DNA of 64,000 nt from Paraburkholderia sp. BL21I4N1 (GTDB taxonomy: Bacteria; Pseudomonadota; Gammaproteobacteria; Burkholderiales; Burkholderiaceae), in assembly GCF_002973525.1 (NCBI RefSeq), contig NZ_PVEN01000005.1, positions 186,001-250,000 of the forward strand, read 5' to 3'. Below, piece after piece: positions 55,435-62,477 of this stretch. Below the pieces are notes generated by a model. It was given only the letters and a program-made list of their open reading frames with translations. It made no database searches and was not told where the DNA came from. How positions within the stretch are numbered: the stretch's first letter is position 1; each line of letters opens with the position of its first letter. The position numbers were made by a program, and so were the translations under genes.

Positions 55435-56469
55435 ATGTCAACCGCCACACCGCAGCACACGGACCACACGATTGACGGCGAGCCGATTCCCACGCTCGAC
55501 GACATCGCCACACAGCATTTTGCGTTGACGCCGTGGGTGACGCGCACGCCGGTGTTCGACCGGCTCGACTTCGCGTCGCTGGAAGGCACGGTGGTGAACT
55601 TCAAGTTCGAACTGCTGCAGGCCGGCGGCAGCTTCAAGGCGCGTGGCGCGTTCACCAACCTGCTCGCGCTGGACGAAACCCAGCGCAGCGCCGGCGTGAC
55701 CTGCGTGTCGGGCGGCAATCATGCGGTGGCGGTCGCGTATGCGGCCATGCGACTCGGCATCGGCGCCAAGGTCGTGCTGTTTCGCGCGGCCAATCCGGCG
55801 CGTGTCGCGCTGTGCCGGCAATATCGCGCCGAGATCGTGTTCGCCGAAGACATCGCCGAAGCCTTCGAACTGGTGCGCCGTATCGAGGCCGAGGAAGGCC
55901 GCTATTTCGTGCATCCGTTCAATGGTTATCGCACCGTGCTAGGGTCGGCCACGCTCGGCTACGAATGGGCCACGCAAACGCCCGACCTTGAAGCGGTCGT
56001 GCTACCGATCGGCGGCGGCGGGCTCGCCGCCGGCGTCGCCACGGCCATGCGGCTGGCGAATCCGCGCGTGCATGTGTACGGTGTCGAGCCGGAAGGCGCG
56101 GATGTGATGGGCAAGAGTTTCGCCGCCAATCACACGATCAGGATGGGCCACATGCACGGCATTGCCGATTCACTGATGTCGCCGCATACCGAGGAATACA
56201 GCTACGAGTTGTGCCGCCGTCATATCGACCAGCTCGTCACCGTGTCCGACGATCAATTGCGCGCGGCCATGCTGACCTTATTCGGACAACTGAAGCTCGC
56301 CGTCGAACCGGCCTGCGCGGCCGCCACCGCGGCCCTGCTCGGACCGCTGCGCGAACAGCTGCAGGGCAAGCGCGTGGGCGTGCTGTTGTGCGGCACCAAT
56401 ACCGACCCGGTCAGTTTTGCCGCGCATATTGAACGCGCACGGCATAGCGCGTCACAGTTTCCTGAATAG
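55435..56469 (+). CDS. threonine/serine dehydratase-like PLP enzyme
   Basis: Fold-type II PLP enzyme of 344 residues, like catabolic threonine dehydratase or serine racemase. PLP lysine Lys68 sits in GGSFKARGA; the substrate loop SGGNHAVAVA and the phosphate loop GGGGLAAG are intact. There is no C-terminal ACT domain, so it is not the isoleucine-regulated IlvA. The residues after Lys (hydrolytic versus racemase preference) do not allow the substrate to be fixed. Start ATG 55435 lacks a strong Shine-Dalgarno. Lies downstream of argE. Confidence 0.88.
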   Translation: MSTATPQHTDHTIDGEPIPTLDDIATQHFALTPWVTRTPVFDRLDFASLEGTVVNFKFELLQAGGSFKARGAFTNLLALDETQRSAGVTCVSGGNHAVAVAYAAMRLGIGAKVVLFRAANPARVALCRQYRAEIVFAEDIAEAFELVRRIEAEEGRYFVHPFNGYRTVLGSATLGYEWATQTPDLEAVVLPIGGGGLAAGVATAMRLANPRVHVYGVEPEGADVMGKSFAANHTIRMGHMHGIADSLMSPHTEEYSYELCRRHIDQLVTVSDDQLRAAMLTLFGQLKLAVEPACAAATAALLGPLREQLQGKRVGVLLCGTNTDPVSFAAHIERARHSASQFPE

Positions 56470-56520
56470 AAATCCTGTCATGGCTTTCCTTGTCAAAGGA
56501 CTAGCCTATCCTTCTCAGGT

Positions 56521-56529
56521 TGGTATCAT
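56521..56529 (+). promoter_or_regulatory. extended -10 of mscL
   Basis: TGGTATCAT fits an extended -10 (TGnTATAAT with one mismatch) 30 bp before the mscL ATG, with no recognisable -35. Confidence 0.4.
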
Positions 56530-56558
56530 TCGCTAATCGATATCTGGGAGGAATCTCT

Positions 56559-57005
56559 ATGAGCATGGTCAAGGAATTCAAGGAATTTGCCCTTAAGGGC
56601 AACGTGATGGATCTCGCGGTCGGTGTGATTATCGGCGGCGCGTTCTCCACCATTGTCAATTCGATTGTTAAAGACCTGATCATGCCGGTTGTCGGCCTCG
56701 TCACCGGTGGCCTCGACTTCTCCAATAAGTTTGTTCGGCTCGGCGACATTCCGGCCAGCTTCAAAGGCAGCCCCGAGTCGTATAAAGACTTGCAGACGGC
56801 AGGCGTGGCGGTGTTCGGTTATGGCTCGTTCATCACCGTGCTGATCAACTTCATCATTCTCGCGTTCATCATTTTCCTGATGGTCAAATTCATTAACAAT
56901 TTGCGCAAGCCGGTTGACGCCGCACCGGCGGAACCGGCGCCCACGCCGGAAGACGTGCTGCTGCTGCGTGAAATTCGCGATTCGTTAAAGAATTCGCCGC
57001 GTTAA
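56559..57005 (+). CDS. mscL: large-conductance mechanosensitive channel
   Basis: Homopentameric emergency valve that opens under hypo-osmotic shock. The 148-residue protein has the amphipathic N-helix ([21 protein letters not shown]), pore helix TM1 with the tight glycine/alanine gate ([16 protein letters not shown]), a periplasmic loop, TM2 ([22 protein letters not shown]) and a charged C-terminal bundle. GGGAGGAA precedes the ATG at 56559. Slightly longer than E. coli MscL (136) mainly in the periplasmic loop and the Pro/Ala linker before the bundle. Confidence 0.97.
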   Translation: MSMVKEFKEFALKGNVMDLAVGVIIGGAFSTIVNSIVKDLIMPVVGLVTGGLDFSNKFVRLGDIPASFKGSPESYKDLQTAGVAVFGYGSFITVLINFIILAFIIFLMVKFINNLRKPVDAAPAEPAPTPEDVLLLREIRDSLKNSPR

Positions 57006-57046
57006 ACCGTGGCCTCCGGCGCATTAGCCGAGGCACACTCGAATAG

Positions 57047-57087
57047 AAAAAGCCTGTTGCGATAAAAATCGCAACAGGCTTTTTTTC
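57047..57087. terminator. strong bidirectional terminator between mscL and the hybrid kinase
   Basis: A perfect 17-bp stem, 57047-57063 with 57068-57084, loop AAAA, begins with A5 and ends in a T-run. It serves both convergent genes. Confidence 0.92.
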
Positions 57088-57129
57088 TCGCCGGCGCATC
57101 GCCTGACGCAATGCGACAAAGCAAAGGCG

Positions 57130-59103
57130 TTAAGCGCCCTTCTGCGCTTTCAGACTCACCGCGCTGTCGATCATCGCCTCGAGCTGGCCGAAGTTGACCG
57201 GCTTCGTTAGATGCGAAGTGAAACCTGCAGCCACACAACGGCGCACGTCTTCGTCGGTGCCGAAGCCGGTCAGCGCCACCGCCGGCGCATCCGAATGTTC
57301 ACGGAACGCCTTGATGAAGTCGAGGCCGGTACCGTCGGGCAGGCCCACGTCGCTGACGATCAACTCGAATGTCTGCAACTGCGTGGCGGCCAGCGCGTCG
57401 TCCACCCGACCCACCACCGTCACCTCGTGACCGAGGCTGCGGATCAGCTGCGCCATGACCTCGGCGGTGTCCTCGTGGTCTTCGATCAACAGGATGCTCA
57501 ACAAGCCGCCCGAGCGCACCTGGTTGGGCGCCACGACCGGCGGCGGACCGGCCGGCGCCGCCGCGGTGGGCAGCGTGATCGTGAAGGTCGCGCCGCAGTG
57601 CGCGCCCGGACTTTGCGCGATCACCGTGCCGCCGTGCACGTCGGTCAATGCCTTGGTGATCGCCAGCCCCAGACCCAGGCCGCCGAACTGCCGCGTCATA
57701 TTCTGATTACCCTGCTCGAACGCGTTGAAAAGCTTGCCGATCTGCTCCGGCTCGATGCCGATACCGGTGTCTTCAACCGATATCTGCACCTGCATGCGTT
57801 CGTCGCGGGTGCGTAAATAAATATGGCCGCCGTCCGGCGTGAACTTGGCGGCGTTGCGAATCAGATTCCATAGCATCTGTTGCAAGCGGGCGCGGTCGGC
57901 CAGCACGTAGTGGTGCTGCGCGTCTTTATGCACGTGCACGTCCTGCTGCTTCACCTGAATCTCGCTGCGGAACAGTTCGAGTACGCTGTCCATCACCTCG
58001 TGCACGTCGACGGTTTCCAGCGACAACCGCAGCTTGCCGTTCGCCACCCGCGTGAGATCCAGCAGATCGTCGATCAGGCGCGCTTCGAGTTCGACGTTGC
58101 GACGAATCATGCGGACGCTCGCGCGCGCCTGCTCGGGCAGACCGGGGATCATTTCCAGCACGCTGGCGCCAGCCAGCACCGGCGTGAGCGGCGTGCGCAG
58201 TTCGTGCGACAGCATCGCGAGAAAGCGGTCTTTGGCGCGGTTGGCGTCTTCGGCGATCTGACGCGCGGCCTGTTCCGACGCGAGCAGCCGCTCGCGCTCC
58301 TCGATCGCCTCGCGTTGCGAATGAATGTCGGTGCAACTGCCGAACCACTTGCTGACCTGACCTTCGGCGTCGCGCATCGCCACCACGCGGGCGTCGAACC
58401 AGCGGTATTCGCCGTCGTGACGGCGAATCCGCAACTCGTGCCGATAGTCGCCGGCATGACTCGACACCGCCTTGAGCCAGCTGTGGCGGATTTCCTCGCG
58501 ATCGTCCGGATGCACGGCGTCGAGCCACGCGAGACCATACGAACTGCTGTCGGGCAGACCCGTGTAGTCGTACCACTGCTTGGAGAGGAAATCGCAGTCG
58601 CCCGCGGCATTGCAGGTCAGCACGAGGTGCGGCAACGCCTCCGACAGCGTGCGGTAATGTTGCTCCCGATCGCGCAGCAGCAAGGCTTCGTCCGAGGCGC
58701 GCTGCAACCGCACTTGCGACAGCACCCGCTCGACGGCTTCGGGCAGATAGTCGAGGTAATCGCCGGATTTCGGCACCACGTCGGACACGCCCGCGCGCAG
58801 CGCTTCGATCACGCGCGACTCATCCGTAAAACCGGTCACGAGGATGGCGGGAATCCGCACACCTTCCGAACGCAAACGGCGAAAGAAGTCGAGTCCGGTT
58901 TCCGGTCCGCTCAGCTGGTAGTCGAGCACCAGCAGATCGGGGGCGCCGCCCACGAGCCGCTCGCGGGCCGCTTCGACGCCGGCGCAGATCGCAACCCGGC
59001 AACCGGCGCGTTCGAGCGACTTGCGCGCAAGCCGCAGGATGCCCTCGTCGTCGTCGACGACCAGCACATAAGCGGCCTGCTGCGTGGACACATCTTCGGT
59101 CAT
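57130..59103 (-). CDS. hybrid histidine kinase: REC-PAS-HisKA-HATPase-REC
   Basis: Cytoplasmic hybrid kinase of 657 residues with no membrane helix. An N-terminal receiver (12-130; acidic DDD at 17-19, Asp61, Lys112 in PKSGDYLDY) is followed by a PAS domain (about 150-265), HisKA with His300 (AMLSHELRTPLTP), the ATPase domain (NLIRNAAKF, DTGIGI, GGLGLGLAI) and a second receiver (535-650; Asp585 in VSDVGLPDG). Starts at 59166 or 59313 are also open; 59103 is closest to the first receiver. It lies 89 bp downstream of the single-receiver gene and is probably the output end of the phosphorelay. No DNA-binding output is encoded in the cluster. Confidence 0.9.
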   Translation of the reverse strand: MTEDVSTQQAAYVLVVDDDEGILRLARKSLERAGCRVAICAGVEAARERLVGGAPDLLVLDYQLSGPETGLDFFRRLRSEGVRIPAILVTGFTDESRVIEALRAGVSDVVPKSGDYLDYLPEAVERVLSQVRLQRASDEALLLRDREQHYRTLSEALPHLVLTCNAAGDCDFLSKQWYDYTGLPDSSSYGLAWLDAVHPDDREEIRHSWLKAVSSHAGDYRHELRIRRHDGEYRWFDARVVAMRDAEGQVSKWFGSCTDIHSQREAIEERERLLASEQAARQIAEDANRAKDRFLAMLSHELRTPLTPVLAGASVLEMIPGLPEQARASVRMIRRNVELEARLIDDLLDLTRVANGKLRLSLETVDVHEVMDSVLELFRSEIQVKQQDVHVHKDAQHHYVLADRARLQQMLWNLIRNAAKFTPDGGHIYLRTRDERMQVQISVEDTGIGIEPEQIGKLFNAFEQGNQNMTRQFGGLGLGLAITKALTDVHGGTVIAQSPGAHCGATFTITLPTAAAPAGPPPVVAPNQVRSGGLLSILLIEDHEDTAEVMAQLIRSLGHEVTVVGRVDDALAATQLQTFELIVSDVGLPDGTGLDFIKAFREHSDAPAVALTGFGTDEDVRRCVAAGFTSHLTKPVNFGQLEAMIDSAVSLKAQKGA

Positions 59104-59192
59104 GCGGAATTCTTTCACAGGTTCGGATGGACTAGGTTGCCATGCACGGCTTTCGGCCAGCTTCATGGGCGCGGTGCTCGACGGCAGCGGCC

Positions 59193-59684
59193 TTACGGCG
59201 CCGCAAGGCGATGGCCCGACGGCAGCTTCACCACTTGCAGGAAAAACCCGAGCCGGCGTACCGCTTCGATAAACGCATCGTATTCGACCGGCTTGGTGAT
59301 ATAGACGTTGCAACCGAGCTCATAGCAGCGTGCAATCTCGCGCGGGTCGTCGGTGGTGGTCAGCACAATCACCGGCACTGCGGCCGTCTGCGGCGAGTCT
59401 TTCAGACGACGCAGCACTTCGAAGCCGTCCACGCGCGGCATTTTCAGATCGAGCAGCACGACGAAGTTCGTCAGATCCTCGCGCGACAGGATCGCCGTGG
59501 CGGGATTCGCGTCGGGGTCGACGGCCGGCGCCGGGCCGAAGAAATAGTCGAGCGCCTGCTGGCCGTCGCGAAAGCGCACGAAGCCGTTTGAAATGCCGGC
59601 CCGGCGCAGATTGCGCTCCACCAGCGTGGCATGACCGTCGTCGTCTTCGATCAGCACGATGCTGACCGTTTCCCCGTGACTCAT
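59193..59684 (-). CDS. stand-alone response regulator (Rcp1-like receiver)
   Basis: Single receiver domain of 163 residues without an output domain. Acidic residues at 13-16 (EDDD), phosphoacceptor Asp79 in VLLDLKMPRVDGFEVL, and Lys in YITKPVEYDAF are present. A Pro/Asp-rich loop (PAPAVDPDAN) before strand 3 is typical of the Rcp1/phytochrome-associated receivers. GGAGAG precedes the ATG. It sits between two kinase genes and can shuttle phosphate between them. Confidence 0.9.
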   Translation of the reverse strand: MSHGETVSIVLIEDDDGHATLVERNLRRAGISNGFVRFRDGQQALDYFFGPAPAVDPDANPATAILSREDLTNFVVLLDLKMPRVDGFEVLRRLKDSPQTAAVPVIVLTTTDDPREIARCYELGCNVYITKPVEYDAFIEAVRRLGFFLQVVKLPSGHRLAAP

Positions 59685-59739
59685 AGGCTCTCCGTACAAA
59701 CAGGTCGCTGATGCATACCGCTTCTGAATTGTTCTGTTT

Positions 59740-61350
59740 TCAATTCCGCGTGGGCTGCTCCGGCAACACCACGAAAAAGGTCGACCCGGCGCCTTCCGCC
59801 GACTCGACCCACACGCGCCCGCCATGCCGCTCGACCGTGCGCCGTACCACCGCGAGGCCGATGCCGTCGCCGTTCGCGACGTCGCCGTGCAGACGCTGGA
59901 ACGCACGGAATACCTTCGACATATAAGCCGCCGGAATGCCGAGCCCATTGTCGCGCACGTAATAGGTGCGTGTACGCACGGCGCGCGGCTCCGACTCGTC
60001 GACCGGATCGGGCTCCAGCGCGCCGACCTCGATGCGCCCAAGGCGCGCCGGGTCGAGATAGTTCAGCGCGTTGCCGATCAGATTGCCGAAGACCTGTTCG
60101 ATCGCGCCCGGGTCGCCCCATGCGGGCGGCAACTCACGCACCGTGACCACCGCCGACTGCTGCGCGATCGCGCCCTGCAGCGCGTCGACTACCCGGCCCA
60201 CCACCCGCCCGACGCTCACCCGCTGCCACTGGTATTCCAGCCGGCCGGCGCGCGAGATGCGCAACAGCGCGTCGATGATCGCGGCGGCACGCGTCACCGC
60301 GGTGCGCAGATACTGCAAGGACTCGCGCACGTCGCCGTCGAGAATATGCGTCATGCGTCGATGCTCACCCTGCGGCAAACCGGCAGCGTCGACGATGCTG
60401 TCAAGTTCGTCGCACGAAACCTGCAGTTCCTTCGAAAAACCTTGCAGGTTCACCAACGGCGAGCGCAAATCGTGCGACACGCTGTAGATGAACATTTCAT
60501 TATCTTGCGTCTCCTGACGCAGTTCCTCGTTGACACTCGCCAACTCCCGCGCGCGCGCTTCGAGCCGCGTTTTCAGCGTGGCCTGGTCGGCTTCCGCCGC
60601 GCGCAGACGGGCGCCGGTCTGATGCAGCACCGCGTCGAGCGCGGCGATTTCGTCGTTGCCCGACAGCGGCGGCGCCAGCGTGCGGCCGTTGCCTAGCCGT
60701 TCGGCGTTATCGGTCAGCACTTCCAGCCGCCGGCCGATGCTGCGCGCGAACACCACGGCGGTGGCGGCCCAGATCAGCATCGAGCCGAGCACCGCGGCGA
60801 TCAGCGCATATTGCTGACGTTCGCGCCGCCGTGTGAGTGCCGCCGCGCGCTCGGCGTCGAGCCGCGACGCCTCGTCGGCGAACGCCGCCAGTTCGTCGCG
60901 AAACAGCGCGATCTGCTGCGGCAGCGGCTCGGTTTCGAGCGCGGTGAAGGTGGCCGGACTGCGCCCCGCGTGCAGCGCCTGCGAAATCGCCACGGTCTGC
61001 GCGCGATAAGCCTCGATCGCGCGCTGCATCTTGTGAACCCGCTCGACCTGCTGCGGCGTATCGGCCACCAGCGTATCGAGATTCGACAGCCGGTCGCCGA
61101 GATCGACCCACACCGTATGACGGTCGATAAACGACGGATCGCCGACGGCCATGCCCGTGCGAACCCGCGCGGCCTGACGCAGCAGCGGGTCGACGATCGC
61201 CGACGACTGATAAAGAATCTGCTTGCTGTTGGAGACCCACTGCGCGGCCTGCGCTGTCTGCTCCTGGGTATCGAAGACGACGCCAAGAAGCGCCAGCTCG
61301 ACCACGCTCGGCACGGCAATCAGCAGCAGACCCTTGGTGAATAATTTCAT
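59740..61350 (-). CDS. membrane sensor histidine kinase, CHASE3-HAMP-HisKA-HATPase
   Basis: Sensor kinase of 536 residues. TM1 (about 8-26) and TM2 (181-202) flank a helical periplasmic CHASE3-like domain of about 150 residues; HAMP (203-255) and a coiled coil lead to HisKA with His293 (YSVSHDLRSPLVN) and an ATPase domain (NLIGNALNYL, DNGLGIP, GDGIGLAVVRR). The kinase core is of the bacteriophytochrome-like/Cph1 class that usually pairs with Rcp1-type receivers, fitting the next gene 55 bp downstream. The start at 61350 is set by the first transmembrane helix. Stimulus unknown. Confidence 0.9.
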   Translation of the reverse strand: MKLFTKGLLLIAVPSVVELALLGVVFDTQEQTAQAAQWVSNSKQILYQSSAIVDPLLRQAARVRTGMAVGDPSFIDRHTVWVDLGDRLSNLDTLVADTPQQVERVHKMQRAIEAYRAQTVAISQALHAGRSPATFTALETEPLPQQIALFRDELAAFADEASRLDAERAAALTRRRERQQYALIAAVLGSMLIWAATAVVFARSIGRRLEVLTDNAERLGNGRTLAPPLSGNDEIAALDAVLHQTGARLRAAEADQATLKTRLEARARELASVNEELRQETQDNEMFIYSVSHDLRSPLVNLQGFSKELQVSCDELDSIVDAAGLPQGEHRRMTHILDGDVRESLQYLRTAVTRAAAIIDALLRISRAGRLEYQWQRVSVGRVVGRVVDALQGAIAQQSAVVTVRELPPAWGDPGAIEQVFGNLIGNALNYLDPARLGRIEVGALEPDPVDESEPRAVRTRTYYVRDNGLGIPAAYMSKVFRAFQRLHGDVANGDGIGLAVVRRTVERHGGRVWVESAEGAGSTFFVVLPEQPTRN

Positions 61351-61707
61351 GTTCGCCCGAAGGTCGAAGGGTCGGTCAGGCCGCGGCGGCTCACGAAGAC
61401 CGGTCGCGTCTCGCGGTGCAGCTGGACGGGCCATTATCGACGTGAATCCGAGATATTTCAACGTAGCGGCAAGATGCGCTGGCCCACACAAAAGTGACTT
61501 TTTTATTGATGCGAGTTGTTTATTCCGCGCGTCGTGCGTCTATCATGGAGGCAGTTGTGATGGGAAGGGAAAGCGCGCGGCGAGGCGGTTCGGCATGATT
61601 CGTGCGGGAGGCGGTGGGGTCGGCGTTGGCGTCGAATCACCGTGAATCCGGCCTTGTCGTATGCTATAAAAGATCGACGTGCGGCGCGCGAAGCCGGGAG
61701 TGGTCGC
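61351..61707. other. divergent intergenic region upstream of the sensor kinase and the small protein gene
   Basis: The 357-bp spacer holds TGCTATAAA (61662-61670), an extended -10 for the plus-strand gene, placing its start near 61677. An AT-rich patch at 61490-61510 may be the kinase promoter region on the minus strand. No other feature is apparent. Confidence 0.4.
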
Positions 61708-62202
61708 ATGAGGACGCTGCGTTTCTTGCAATTCTTTTTCAGGCGAATTTTTATGTCCTTCCCGAAAAAGCGTAGGCGCGCGAAGGTGGACGGCGATGAG
61801 TCGTTCCTCGCGGTACTACGGCATTTCAAGCCGTTCGGTCAGCTCGACACCAAGATTGCTCGCGCTCGCGCGCAAGACGAGCCGGTGCTTTATGCACACG
61901 TGCTGCCCGGCCTCGACGTGCTCTTATGCAGTGTCCGCGGTGCGCAACCGCCCTATCCCGCGGCGGCCGAGTTACGGCGGCGCTGCATCGAATCTATTAC
62001 CAACGCGTTGGAACAGCCGCTCGACGGACTCGAAAACGGCGGCTACTGGTATGAAGCGGATGGCTTCGGCTTTCTGGTCTTCGCCAGCCGGGCGCGCGGC
62101 AAGATCCTGACGGAGTTCGGCGCCACGCGCGTCGGCGGTGCCCGTCGCGGGGTCCGTCGGCAGGACGCGGCGGGAGATGCCGCGCCGAGATCGCTGCGCT
62201 AG
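61708..62202 (+). CDS. hypothetical protein, family not recognised
   Basis: Protein of 164 residues from the ATG at 61708, which has GGGAG about 7 nt upstream; an ATG at 61753 (after AGGCG) would give 149 residues starting SFPKKRRRAKVDGDES. The N-terminus is strongly basic. The middle (LAVLRHFKPFGQLDTK, VLYAHVLPGLDVLLCSV, CIESITNALEQPLDGL) looks like a compact alpha/beta domain, and the C-tail is Arg/Gly-rich (GGARRGVRRQD), as in some nucleic-acid-binding proteins. No motif supports an enzyme function. A terminator follows. Confidence 0.65.
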   Translation: MRTLRFLQFFFRRIFMSFPKKRRRAKVDGDESFLAVLRHFKPFGQLDTKIARARAQDEPVLYAHVLPGLDVLLCSVRGAQPPYPAAAELRRRCIESITNALEQPLDGLENGGYWYEADGFGFLVFASRARGKILTEFGATRVGGARRGVRRQDAAGDAAPRSLR

Positions 62203-62242
62203 GCGCGTCCCCGGTCGAAACATTCAAGCACTCAATCTCTGA

Positions 62243-62278
62243 CAACGCCGCTGGTTTCATCAGGCGGCGTTGCCTTTT
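62243..62278 (+). terminator. terminator of the small protein gene
   Basis: CAACGCCGC at 62243-62251 pairs with GCGGCGTTG at 62264-62272, followed by CCTTTTC. It overlaps the 3' end of the convergent small ORF. Confidence 0.7.
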
Positions 62279-62475
62279 CTCGCGCGCCCCGATTGATTCG
62301 GCCTTGCCCGGTAACACCGTCGCGTATGTGCGCGGCGTATCGGCCTTGGCTCGGTATCGAGCATGGGATCCGCGTGGTCGTGCATCGGCGGTAAGCTGAT
62401 CAGCCACAGGAAGACCAGCGACAAGCCGCCGCCCACGCTCCAGCTCAACCAGTCCGCCGGGAATAGCGTCATCAT
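62260..62475 (-). CDS. small membrane ORF coupled to the asmA-family gene
   Basis: A 71-residue ORF whose ATG lies two bases after the stop codon of the AsmA-family gene. AAGGGGAGC sits about 5-8 nt before the ATG, inside the end of that gene, so re-initiation is likely. It has one hydrophobic helix (WSVGGGLSLVFLWLISLPP) and a basic, Arg-rich tail; no known family. The tail codons run into a terminator hairpin of the opposite gene. It may be a real small membrane protein or a fortuitous frame. Confidence 0.5.
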   Translation of the reverse strand: MMTLFPADWLSWSVGGGLSLVFLWLISLPPMHDHADPMLDTEPRPIRRAHTRRCYRARPNQSGRARKGNAA

Positions 62476-62477
62476 TA

